Positions 24,913 to 33,388 of a DNA stretch of 64,000 nucleotides are shown one piece after another. Source of the stretch: JAGVPT01 sp963717445 (lineage in GTDB: Bacteria; Bacteroidota; Ignavibacteria; UBA10030; UBA8401); assembly GCA_963717445.1 (NCBI GenBank), contig OY970334.1, positions 3,534,001 to 3,598,000 of the forward strand, written 5' to 3'. The number at the start of each line of letters is the position of its first letter. Positions within the stretch are counted from its first letter, which is position 1. The notes below the pieces were generated by a model. It had not been told where the DNA came from and made no database searches. It worked only from the letters and a program-made list of their open reading frames with translations. Both the position numbers and the translations under genes were made by a program.

Positions 24913-26106
24913 TTACAGCTTCTTTTCCAATGATGCATTGATTTTCTTGAGAAGTTCTTCAGTCTCTTGCACTTCTTCATTGTCTTTCTTCCCGGTCTCT
25001 ATTGCAATCTCTGCATACTGTTTCGCCTTGCTCAGGTCGCCGTTTTTGTATAAGAGTGCGGCGTATGTATCGAGCAGCATATACTTCGGGCTTTTTTCCA
25101 CAACGTCGCTCATCCACCTTGTTGCGCGGGCAACAACATCTTTGTTATCGCATCGCAGGTAAATAGTCCAGCTATAACTGTTCATCGCATTTTCGTCGAG
25201 CGAGCTGCCTGAGTTTTTCGCGCTGTCGACGAGGTCGGCAAACGGTATCCATCGGTTCGTGCCTGCATCGAATCGCAATCTATAATTTAACCGCATCTCA
25301 TCGGCGGGGCCGCCGACATATTTTTCCGAGACGGCAATAACCTTTTCCAAAGCAGGTTCGTCGTTCGCCTTAATTGCCCTGCTCAGGTCGGACGAAAGGA
25401 ATGTGCTGATCGAATTCTGTACGTCATTCGCGCCGTACATTTTCTTCAACATATCGAAGTTCTTATAGACAAATTCCTTGTACTTATCGGTCACGAGATA
25501 GCTGAACCGATACAATACTGACCATGCAACTTCGCTCGAGAGGTCTTGTGCGGACGCGAGATAAGAGTTTACCGTTGCACTGTCAGGCCGTTTTCGGAGA
25601 TCGCCTTTGAGGAAAGAATCCATGTAGAATTGCGGGAATCCGGGTTCAAGGGAAGCCGAGATCCCGGTCAGGTTGTCCTGCTTGGCTGGATCGAGCGCTC
25701 CATTGAGTTCCTCAAGGAATTCCTTTGATTTGTGATATCCGACAATACGGTAGACAAGTTTTCCATCTGGCGTGAAAATAAGGAATGTCGGAAAAGCATT
25801 CACCCGGTATTTCGCCGACATCGTGATACCGAATCCCGTTTCCATTTCGTAATGTACGGGTATAAACTTTTCGTTCATAAAATTTGCAACAGCGGTATCG
25901 GAAAACGTCTCCTTATCCATCACTTTGCACCAGATGCACCAATCAGTGTAGGCATCGATGAAAATCAATTTATTTTCTTTTGCTGCGATTGATTTTATGC
26001 TCTCCCACGAAGTGGCGGTATCTTTGAAACGAATCAATTCGCTCGCCGTGCCGTACGCTGAAAGTGTGAAGAGCAAAAGTGCCAATGTACTGATCAGTCT
26101 TCTCAT
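24913..26106 (-). CDS. Secreted thioredoxin-like protein
   Basis: A 397-residue protein with a signal peptide (MRRLISTLALLLFTLSAYG) and an N-terminal thioredoxin domain. It has the redox motif WCIWCKVMDKETF near residue 55 and the cis-proline segment VNAFPTFLIF. The C-terminal 270 residues are helical with a TPR-like end (DTYAALLYKNGDLSKAKQYAEIAI). It probably reduces or oxidises thiols in the periplasm, similar to DsbD-gamma or thioredoxin-7 type proteins. The substrate is unknown. AAGGGA precedes the ATG at 26106. Confidence 0.82.
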   Translation of the reverse strand: MRRLISTLALLLFTLSAYGTASELIRFKDTATSWESIKSIAAKENKLIFIDAYTDWCIWCKVMDKETFSDTAVANFMNEKFIPVHYEMETGFGITMSAKYRVNAFPTFLIFTPDGKLVYRIVGYHKSKEFLEELNGALDPAKQDNLTGISASLEPGFPQFYMDSFLKGDLRKRPDSATVNSYLASAQDLSSEVAWSVLYRFSYLVTDKYKEFVYKNFDMLKKMYGANDVQNSISTFLSSDLSRAIKANDEPALEKVIAVSEKYVGGPADEMRLNYRLRFDAGTNRWIPFADLVDSAKNSGSSLDENAMNSYSWTIYLRCDNKDVVARATRWMSDVVEKSPKYMLLDTYAALLYKNGDLSKAKQYAEIAIETGKKDNEEVQETEELLKKINASLEKKL

Positions 26107-26191
26107 TTGGTTCCCTTGGCTATATTTCAATTTCTTTGGGTAACTGCACGACCTCGCACTTTCCATTTTGCTTCAGCGTGGAAGTGTTCTA

Positions 26192-26413
26192 TTATTGTCG
26201 ACTTCCAGATAAACTGCTAATAAGAATTTTTTGAGCTTCGCGGATTTTGTTTTTTCCTTCACGAAGAAGCTTTTCGTAGTCCGCGACAGAAATGCGATTT
26301 GTTTTACGTTCTTGGGTGGTAAGTGCCAAAATCTTATCAACGATGATCTTTTCATCCCAATTGTTTTTTATTCCCTCAGTGATGATTTTGTCTATTTCCT
26401 TTTTGTAGTCCAT
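26192..26413 (-). CDS. Small charged helical protein, unknown
   Basis: A 73-residue, lysine- and isoleucine-rich, all-helical protein with no recognised domain. The start (TAATG) overlaps the stop of the membrane protein upstream, with a strong AAAGGAG in the end of that gene, so the pair is translationally coupled. The AT-rich codon use (ATA, AAA, AAT) differs from flanking genes and suggests acquired DNA. It may be a regulator or partner of the membrane protein. Confidence 0.65.
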   Translation of the reverse strand: MDYKKEIDKIITEGIKNNWDEKIIVDKILALTTQERKTNRISVADYEKLLREGKNKIREAQKILISSLSGSRQ

Positions 26414-26883
26414 TATTTGCTCCTTTTTCCCGCAATTTTTTGTTTGTACAATTCACTTATTAAAGTTGCGTTTATTTCCTTTAAACGCGTATTTTCGTCC
26501 TCCAGTTCTTTGAAACTGGCAATTGTTGCGTCATATTTTTCTTTTGCTTCCTCCAAATTTTCATTCATTGTATCAAGTTTTACTCCAGGGAGTGTTATAG
26601 AGCTTGAAAGAAGAACACGATATGACAGTGAAGCAAGAAGGAATAATGTTACTGGAACGACTAGAATAATCAATACGCGCAGAAATCCAAGAGCAATAGT
26701 ATTATTTATTATCGCGACCAATATTTCATTATTTGTTGAATTGACAGAATTAGCTTGCAAATCTTTCCAAAAATAGAATACAAAGAGAATTACAAATATT
26801 TCAGTCCCAATGAACAACCCAAGCAATAGTTTTTGAAACAAAGAAACAGGGTTGGATTTGTCTTTATTCGTTATCGAATCCAT
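26413..26883 (-). CDS. Two-helix membrane protein with C-terminal coiled coil, unknown
   Basis: A 156-residue protein with two transmembrane helices (about residues 16-40 and 62-86) and a C-terminal coiled coil rich in Glu, Lys and Leu (~105-150). ATG 26883 is preferred over a TTG 15 nt upstream that overlaps clpS. Codon use is markedly AT-rich relative to its neighbours. It forms a two-gene cassette with the 73-residue gene. No family was recognised, and a defence or phage-related role cannot be excluded or supported. Confidence 0.65.
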   Translation of the reverse strand: MDSITNKDKSNPVSLFQKLLLGLFIGTEIFVILFVFYFWKDLQANSVNSTNNEILVAIINNTIALGFLRVLIILVVPVTLFLLASLSYRVLLSSSITLPGVKLDTMNENLEEAKEKYDATIASFKELEDENTRLKEINATLISELYKQKIAGKRSK

Positions 26884-26887
26884 ATAG

Positions 26888-27178
26888 TTAAACTTCAATT
26901 TGTGTCATTAACTCAATTTCTTCGAGCACGCGCGTAATTTCCAGGCACCGTGTCAATTCGCCGGTGTAGACGCATGACTTGCCGGTATTATGAACCTCCC
27001 ACGTCAGCGCTTCTGCTTTTGCGTGGTCGCATCGCAATGCTTTAATGAGCTGGTTGATAACCTCATCAAACGTGTGAACTTCATCATTGAACAAAATCGC
27101 TCGCGCCGGTTCCTTTACCTTTGTCTCGTCGATGACGTCTTCAAGCACATCGGAATCTGTTTGAGGCTGCTCGCTCAT
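26888..27178 (-). CDS. clpS: ClpS adaptor of Clp protease
   Basis: A 96-residue adaptor that delivers N-degron proteins to ClpAP/ClpCP. It contains the signature ILFNDEVHTFDEVINQLIKAL and the following WEVHNTGKSCVYTGEL, with an acidic disordered N-terminus of ~25 residues. It is read divergently from aconitase. The 146-bp spacer should hold both promoters. Confidence 0.93.
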   Translation of the reverse strand: MSEQPQTDSDVLEDVIDETKVKEPARAILFNDEVHTFDEVINQLIKALRCDHAKAEALTWEVHNTGKSCVYTGELTRCLEITRVLEEIELMTQIEV

Positions 27179-27324
27179 CGCGTATTCCTTTTCACACAGT
27201 AATTAATGAAAAATAACGAAAAAACGATTGCCGTGCAAGGTAATCTCTTGCGGGGAAGGCTACGGATTCATATATTTATGTTAAGAATTTGCCACGTTAA
27301 TCCCATTGATAAGGAAGCTTTTTT

Positions 27325-29578
27325 ATGATTTTCGACTTCGAAATGATCGATAGGCTGTACGCCGGACTTCCGGCAAAGGTTCAACACGCCAGAAAGCTTG
27401 TTGGACGCCCGCTCACTCTCACCGAGAAAATACTTTATGCTCATTATTTTGAAACGCCGTCAAAGCCGGCACAACGGAACACATCGTACGTCGATTTTGC
27501 CCCGGATAGAGTTGCGATGCAGGATGCAACTGCACAGATGGCGCTTCTCCAATTTATGTCCGCGGGAAGAAAAAAAGTTGCAGTGCCGTCGACCGTCCAC
27601 TGCGATCATCTAATCCAGGCGCAGGTAGGTGCGAAGGGGGACTTATTGAGAGCGAGCGAAGATAATAAAGAAGTGTACGATTTCCTTGCAAGCGTTTCGA
27701 ATAAATACGGCATAGGATTTTGGAAACCGGGGGGCGGCATTATTCATCAGGTAGTGCTGGAGAACTATGCATTCCCCGGCGGGATGATGATCGGAACGGA
27801 TTCGCACACCCCCAACGCCGGCGGCCTCGGCATGATCGCCATCGGTGTCGGCGGCGCCGACGCTGTGGATGTGATGGCAGGAATGCCGTGGGAGTTGAAA
27901 TTTCCAAAAGTCATCGGCGTGCATTTGACAGGAAAGTTGAACGGCTGGACTTCAGCGAAAGACGTTATCCTAAAGGTTGCCGGCACTCTTACAGTGAAAG
28001 GGGGAACGGGTGCGATCATTGAGTATTTTGGTGAAGGGACGCAATCGATTTCGTGCACCGGAAAAGGAACTATTTGCAACATGGGGGCAGAAATCGGCGC
28101 AACGACATCCGTTTTTCCGTTTGATTCACGGATGGCCGATTATCTCCGGGCAACAGAACGTTCAGAACGTCGCATCTCTTGCAGAAGGAGTGTCAGAATT
28201 CTTGGTGCCGGATAAAGAGGTTGCCGGCTCTCCTGAAAAATATTACGACCGGATTATCGAGATCAATTTGAACGATCTTGAACCTCATGTGAACGGCCCT
28301 TTCAGCCCAGACCTGGCATGGCCGATTTCCAAATTTGCCGAGGCTGTGAAAAAAAATAATTATCCCGAAGAACTGAAAGTTGCATTAATCGGAAGCTGCA
28401 CGAATTCTTCCTACGAAGATATCGAGCGAGCCGCGTCGGTTGCGAAACAGGCATTAGGCAAAGGATTGAAAGCAAAATCCGAATTCACCATTACTCCCGG
28501 CAGCGAGCAAATTAGGGCGACGATAGAACGGGATGGACAATTGAAAACGCTGACGGATATCGGCGGGCTTGTCCTTGCCAACGCATGCGGCCCGTGTATC
28601 GGACAATGGAAGCGCCACGATGTAAAGATGGGAGAGAAAAATTCCATTATCACTTCCTACAACCGGAATTTTACCGGACGCAACGACGCGAATCCGGCGA
28701 CACATGCATTTGTTGCAAGCCCTGAAATTGTGACTGCGTTTGCGCTAGCTGGAAACCTTACTTTTAATCCGTTGACTGATACGGTCGTGAACGCAAAAGG
28801 AGAAATGGTTAAGCTTGACCCTCCCAAAGGTGATGAGCTTCCGAAAAAAGGATTCACCGCCGGAGAGCGAGGTTTTGTCGAACCGGTAAAAGACGGCACT
28901 GTCGTACAGGTTAACGTGGATCCAAAGAGCGATCGTCTTCAAGTTCTCGAACCATTTACACCCTGGGAGAAAAAAGACCTCGAGGGTCTTCTCGTGCTTG
29001 TGAAGGTGAAGGGGAAGTGTACGACCGATCATATTTCGCCTGCGGGAAAGTGGCTGAAGTACCGCGGGCATCTCGACAATATTTCGAATAATATGTTTAT
29101 TGGAGCAATCAATGCATTTACCGGCGTAGCCGGTCAAGGAAAAAATGTTTTGACCCGCGAGATCAAAGATTTTTCAGCCGTAGCCCGCGACTACAAGGCC
29201 AAAAAGGTCGGTTGGGTTGCGATTGGAGATGAAAACTACGGTGAAGGCTCGTCCCGCGAGCACGCAGCAATGGAACCGCGATTTCTTGGGGGACGTGCTA
29301 TCATCGTGAAAAGCTTTGCGAGGATCCACGAAACGAATTTGAAGAAGCAAGGAATGCTTGCGCTAACGTTCAAGAATCCTTCTGACTACGATGTGATTCG
29401 TGAAGATGACGTTCTTGCAATTCGAGGACTATCAACATTTGCTCCGGGCATTCCATTAAGCCTAGAAGTGAGACATAACGATGGGTCGACGGAAATGATT
29501 GTGTTGAATCATTCTTTCAACGAAGGACAGATTGCGTGGTTCAAGGCGGGAAGCGCGTTGAATGCGATGAAAAATTAA
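27325..29578 (+). CDS. acnA: Aconitate hydratase, interrupted by one frameshift
   Basis: The enzyme interconverts citrate and isocitrate in the TCA cycle. The 5' part (27325 to ~28160) has IGTDSHTPNAGGLGMIAIGVGGADA and GAEIGATTSVFPFDSRMADYLRAT. The 3' part continues in the next frame from ~28163 with the iron-sulfur cysteines in GSCTNSSYED and CGPCIGQ and ends at 29578. Removing one T in CGTT (28159-28162) restores a continuous 750-residue protein of normal length, reading YLRATERQNVASLAEG. No stop or loss occurs elsewhere. A sequencing error or a very recent mutation fits best. Two separate proteins are unlikely. Confidence 0.88.
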
Positions 29579-29613
29579 TAATTAAGAATTAAAAATTAAT
29601 AACTGGGGGAGCC

Positions 29614-29970
29614 GTGAAACAGGGGAACGTTGTTCAAGCAAAGAGTTATCAGTTTGTCCTTGAAATTGTAAAAACGTGCCAGTGGCTTGTTGATCAGAAA
29701 AAAGAACGAATCATCTCGCAGCAACTTCTACGAAGTGGAACTTCGATTGGCGCCAATGTGGAAGAAGCAATCGGCGGTCAGTCGAAAAGAGACTTTCAGT
29801 CCAAATTAAGAATCTCATACAAAGAAGCTCGGGAAACTCATTACTGGTTAAGATTGTTAAGAGATGTAGGTTACTTTCAACCGAGCCAAAGTAAAAAACT
29901 AATTGTAGACAGTGAAGAACTGCTGAAAATTTTAAGCTCAATTCTTAAAACTTTACAGTCAAGTAACTAG
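29614..29970 (+). CDS. Four-helix bundle protein (23S rRNA intervening-sequence family)
   Basis: A 118-residue protein of the IVS/four-helix family (SQQLLRSGTSIGANVEEAIGGQSKRDF, followed by YKEARETHYWLRLLRD). Members were first found in 23S rRNA intervening sequences but many are free-standing, as here. The function is unknown. The start is GTG with GGGGGA upstream. The stop codon overlaps the left end of a 215-bp inverted-repeat element, so this gene may have travelled with mobile DNA. Confidence 0.9.
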   Translation: MKQGNVVQAKSYQFVLEIVKTCQWLVDQKKERIISQQLLRSGTSIGANVEEAIGGQSKRDFQSKLRISYKEARETHYWLRLLRDVGYFQPSQSKKLIVDSEELLKILSSILKTLQSSN

Positions 29971-30183
29971 AAGCCATCTCAAAAATGGTTTTCATGCAGA
30001 AAGCAGCCGTAAATGTCATGCTGAGCGGAGCGAAGCATCCATGACATGGAAGCCTAGTAGAGTCAAGGTATGTCATTGTCATGGATTCTTCACCCCGTCT
30101 GAAAAGCGACGGGGTTCAGAATGACAATAATTTGTCAGTATTCCTTCAGAAGGACATAATCGAGCGTTTTTGAGATAGCTTCT
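29969..30183. repeat. 215-bp element with terminal inverted repeats
   Basis: The ends AGAAGCCATCTCAAAAA (29969-29985) and TTTTTGAGATAGCTTCT (30167-30183) are inverted repeats with one mismatch over 17 nt. Inside lie a GTCATGCTGAGCGGAGCGAA segment of a well-known dispersed type and a small CCCGTC/GACGGGG hairpin. It has no coding capacity, like a MITE or a composite intergenic repeat. The rest of 29971-30238 shows only an AT-rich ATTAAT tract and the brx ribosome binding site. Confidence 0.7.
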
Positions 30184-30238
30184 AATCTTTCATTATTAAA
30201 TCTTAATTCTTAATTATTAATTATTCTTTGGAGTTCTA

Positions 30239-30673
30239 ATGTACGATCCAGTAATGATCCAACCGTTTCGGGACGAGTTAACAAGAGTCGGAATCCGCGA
30301 ATTGCGGAGCGCTGCAGAAGTCGATGAAACGCTGAACCGAAAGAAAGGAACGGTGCTTGTTGTCGTCAATTCTGTTTGCGGCTGTGCTGCGGGAAGGGCG
30401 CGCCCTGCTATTACGAAAGCGCTTCAGCATCCCAACCGGCCCGATGTGCTGACGAGTGTGTTTGCCGGGCAGGACATGGAGGCGACGGCACGGGCGAGGG
30501 AATGGTTCGGTCAGATTCCGCCGTCATCACCGTCGGTGGCATTGTTCAAAGACGGAGAGCTTGTGCATTTCATTCCGCGGTTCAGAATTGAAAACCGCGA
30601 TGCCGATGCAATCGCAGCGGATTTGACAAACGCGTTCGACGAATATTGTGCAGCAGAAAAAGTCGGCGTGTAA
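30239..30673 (+). CDS. brxB: Bacilliredoxin (BrxA/BrxB family)
   Basis: A 144-residue thioredoxin-fold protein that removes bacillithiol or similar thiols from oxidised proteins. The family CGC motif is in VNSVCGCAAGRARP, and the N-terminal MYDPVMIQPFRDELTRVGI is typical of YphP/YqiW. Presence of bacilliredoxin suggests that this organism makes bacillithiol, which is known in parts of the Bacteroidota/Chlorobiota. No bacillithiol synthesis gene is in the window. Confidence 0.92.
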   Translation: MYDPVMIQPFRDELTRVGIRELRSAAEVDETLNRKKGTVLVVVNSVCGCAAGRARPAITKALQHPNRPDVLTSVFAGQDMEATARAREWFGQIPPSSPSVALFKDGELVHFIPRFRIENRDADAIAADLTNAFDEYCAAEKVGV

Positions 30674-30725
30674 ACTTAGTGTTATGCGGAGTTGGTTTGT
30701 TCGCATCCAATATCCGACAAAAGTG

Positions 30726-30759
30726 AAATGAGGGAATGCGTATCTGCATTCCCTCATTT
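30726..30759. terminator. Strong bidirectional terminator
   Basis: A perfect 14-bp stem AAATGAGGGAATGC / GCATTCCCTCATTT (30726-30739 / 30746-30759) with a six-base loop lies between the convergent brx and slipin genes. Confidence 0.85.
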
Positions 30760-30773
30760 GTCGTATCCCGCAA

Positions 30774-31535
30774 TTATTTTTTCTTGTAGGCTTCGATGAA
30801 GGGTGTTAACAACTCCATTGGGAAGGGGAAAATGGTCGTCGAATTATTTTCCGAAGCCACCTCCGTTAATGTTTGAAGATACCGCAATTGAAGCGCTATA
30901 GGATTCTTCTGAATGATCGCCGCAGCTTCTCCCAGTTTTACACTTGCCTGTAATTCTCCTTCTGCGTGAACGACTTTAGCCCGGCGTTCTCGTTCAGCTT
31001 CCGCTTGTTTTGCCATCGCGCGCTGCATTTCCGGAGGCAAGTCTATTTGTTTTACTTCAACAGTCGAAATCTTGATTCCCCACGGCTCCGTATGCTGGTC
31101 GATGATCATTTGAAGCTCATGGTTGATCTTGTCGCGCTGTGCAAGCAGTTCGTCCAGTTCAGATTGCCCGAGAATACTCCGGAGCGTTGTCTGCGCCAAC
31201 TGCGACGTGGCGTAGATATAATTTTCCACGCTTACAATAGCCTTGTCCGGCTGCACGACACGGAAGTACACCACCGCATTCACCTTGATCGAGACGTTAT
31301 CCTTTGTGATAACGTCTTGAGGAGGGACATCTAACACCACTGTTCGCAGGCTGACGCGAATCATCCTGTCCACGATAGGGATAAGAAGAATCAATCCGGG
31401 GCCTTTCACGCCGATCATTCTCCCGAGACGGAAGATGACGCCGCGTTCATATTCCGACAAGATCCGTATCGCATTGGATAGAATGATGATTCCGAAAAAT
31501 ATAAGAATAATGAGAAGCACTCCGATTGGTTCCAT
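30774..31535 (-). CDS. Slipin (stomatin-like SPFH membrane protein)
   Basis: A 253-residue SPFH protein with one N-terminal membrane segment and the stomatin signature (EYERGVIFRLGR, GPGLILLIPIVDRM, VNAVVYFRV). It has a coiled coil with EMQRAMAKQAEAERERRAKV. Slipins form large membrane-associated oligomers. It is paired with an NfeD-type protease 46 nt upstream, the conserved slipin-NfeD operon in which the protease is thought to cut slipin. AAAGGAG precedes the ATG. Confidence 0.95.
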   Translation of the reverse strand: MEPIGVLLIILIFFGIIILSNAIRILSEYERGVIFRLGRMIGVKGPGLILLIPIVDRMIRVSLRTVVLDVPPQDVITKDNVSIKVNAVVYFRVVQPDKAIVSVENYIYATSQLAQTTLRSILGQSELDELLAQRDKINHELQMIIDQHTEPWGIKISTVEVKQIDLPPEMQRAMAKQAEAERERRAKVVHAEGELQASVKLGEAAAIIQKNPIALQLRYLQTLTEVASENNSTTIFPFPMELLTPFIEAYKKK

Positions 31536-31581
31536 AACAAACTCCTTTTGCTGATTGGTATTGTGAAAAATTCCCGATTTC

Positions 31582-32877
31582 TCACGAGGGCAATTTGCCC
31601 TGAACGTCTTTTTTTACTTTTAATGACAGGCTATGTACTTCCGCAACAACAATGCCGGAGTCTTTCGGCAAGGGGCCGTCGAGACTTTCGGCATTCCATA
31701 TTTCTCCCTGGACTTTTACTTGTCCCGACGGATTCAGTTTTGTGAATGCAATGCCGTGTTCGCCGACGATCCCTTCCGCTCCTGTTACAGGCCGGCGCAG
31801 TTGCGCCTTCAATCCGGCGCCGATTGCAAAGGCAAAAAATGCAGCCGTAAAAAGAACTGTCGGAAGAATAACGTTCAATGAAATATCCTCAAATTCGAAC
31901 CAGGCATCGGTGTTAATAAGCATAATAGAACCGAGAAAAAGTGAGATTGAACCGCCGATCGTGAGTAATCCATAACTGTTAATTTTTATTTCGAGAAGAA
32001 AGAGAATGATCCCAAGAACGATGAGCGCAGCGCCGGAGTAATTGATGGGAAGGGTGTGCATTGAATAAAAAGCGACGAGCAAGGAAATTGCGCCGGCAAC
32101 TCCCGGAAATATCGCCCCCGGGTTGTAAAGTTCAAACAATATTCCATACAAACCGATCATCATAAAAATATAAGCGATATTCGGGTCACTGATGATGTCG
32201 AGGATCTTATATTGCCAGCCCATTTCCCAGGTTTCAATGACTGCACCTTTTGTGGCAAGCGTGACCGTTCTGTCGCTCGTGGAAATTATTCTCCCGTCCA
32301 GAGAGTCTAAAAGGGCGGCGCGATTTTTGGCGATGAAATCGATGATATTTTTCTTCAGGGCTTCCGTTTCGGTAATCGAAAGGCTTTTGCGGACGGCTTC
32401 TTCAGCCCAAAGCATGTTGCGGTGCCTTTTTTCAGAAATTGTTCTGATAAACGCCGCGGCATCGTTTGTGACCTTCTCCGACATCGTTGAATCCATGCCG
32501 CCCTGCAAGTTCACTGGGTGCGCCGCTCCGATATTCGTTCCCGGAGCCATGGCTGCGATGTTGGCGGCCAACGTAACGAACACGCCCGCAGACGCCGATT
32601 GAGAGCCGGCAGGAGAAACGTACACTACGATGGGAACGGTCGAGGTTAGGAAGTCTGTCACAATCATCCGGGTCGATTGCAATAAGCCTCCCGGTGTATT
32701 CAGTTCGACAACGACGCACATTGCATTTCTCTCCTCCGCGCGCTTGATGCCTTCATGAAGATAATCCGACGAGGCTGGATTGATTGATCCGTCTACTTTC
32801 AGAAAGAGCACAACACCGTTTTCGGCAAGTCCGTATTGAAAGAGGGTGAGAAGGGAAAAAAAGATGAGTTTTTTCAT
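31582..32877 (-). CDS. nfeD: NfeD-family membrane-bound serine protease (long form)
   Basis: A 431-residue protein with a signal sequence and a ClpP-like protease domain. The domain includes VELNTPGGLLQSTR, the serine in PAGSQSASAGVFV (Ser96) and a following NDAAAFIRTISEKR region that should carry the partner lysine. Four to five transmembrane helices and a C-terminal NfeD OB-fold (GAEGIVGEHGIAFTKLNPSGQVKVQGEIWNA) complete it. It partners the slipin gene directly downstream. The role is membrane quality control (family knowledge). Confidence 0.94.
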   Translation of the reverse strand: MKKLIFFSLLTLFQYGLAENGVVLFLKVDGSINPASSDYLHEGIKRAEERNAMCVVVELNTPGGLLQSTRMIVTDFLTSTVPIVVYVSPAGSQSASAGVFVTLAANIAAMAPGTNIGAAHPVNLQGGMDSTMSEKVTNDAAAFIRTISEKRHRNMLWAEEAVRKSLSITETEALKKNIIDFIAKNRAALLDSLDGRIISTSDRTVTLATKGAVIETWEMGWQYKILDIISDPNIAYIFMMIGLYGILFELYNPGAIFPGVAGAISLLVAFYSMHTLPINYSGAALIVLGIILFLLEIKINSYGLLTIGGSISLFLGSIMLINTDAWFEFEDISLNVILPTVLFTAAFFAFAIGAGLKAQLRRPVTGAEGIVGEHGIAFTKLNPSGQVKVQGEIWNAESLDGPLPKDSGIVVAEVHSLSLKVKKDVQGKLPS

Positions 32878-33388
32878 GACGCTTCAGTCAGAGATAATTT
32901 CGCCCCCTCTACTTTAATCAAAGTACGGAAATAGTTATGGGAAAGCAATACGGTTGGACTTTGGGTAGTGCTCATGCGAGAACGCAAAGTTGACCACTAC
33001 TGGACCTAGTTAGTGCAGGTATGGTAGGACAAGGACACTTTACCGCTTTACTTTGTCAAATATTTTGACATAATGTGATTTTTTGAGTGAAGTGTCCGCC
33101 ACCTCTTGCAAGAACGCGAAATTGACCACTGCCGGATCTAGGGAGATGATGGAGATTCAATCAGGGCATTCGCACCATTTCTCCGGTACAACGTAAGCAA
33201 CTCTATTGGAAGGTATTGTGCAGCCCTGCTTTGATGCAGCGGAGTGATTTCTGCCCCGATAGTCGGGAGCGCAAATAAGCAGGCGACTGTCTCCTAAAGA
33301 AGGTTTGACTATCAGGCCTAATTTTTATATATTTTCACGGGTTTTTGCATCTATAATTCAACAAACTGAATCAGCTAAGGGACATCGA
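32878..33388. other. Intergenic region with family A repeats
   Basis: This 511-bp spacer between divergent nfeD and the TPR gene holds the family A repeat described at 32976-33141. No credible gene lies here. A GACATCG-spaced TAAGGGA site just before 33389 belongs to the TPR gene. Nothing else was recognised. Confidence 0.5.
32976..33141. repeat. Family A intergenic repeat, copy 2
   Basis: Two imperfect 34-nt direct repeats (32976-33009 and 33108-33141), each containing AGAACGC and TTGACCACT, bracket an inverted pair around AAGGACACTTTA and GTGAAGTGTCCGCC. TTTGGGTAGTGCT just upstream (32960) is the reverse complement of the CACTACCCAAA unit of copy 1 at 4.5 kb. The shared unit is GCAAGAACGC(A/G)AAATTGACCAC. 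Confidence 0.65.

Noticed and set aside
28120..28180. Programmed frameshift in aconitase
   Set aside because: No slippery heptamer and no convincing downstream stimulatory structure; the reading error explanation is simpler.
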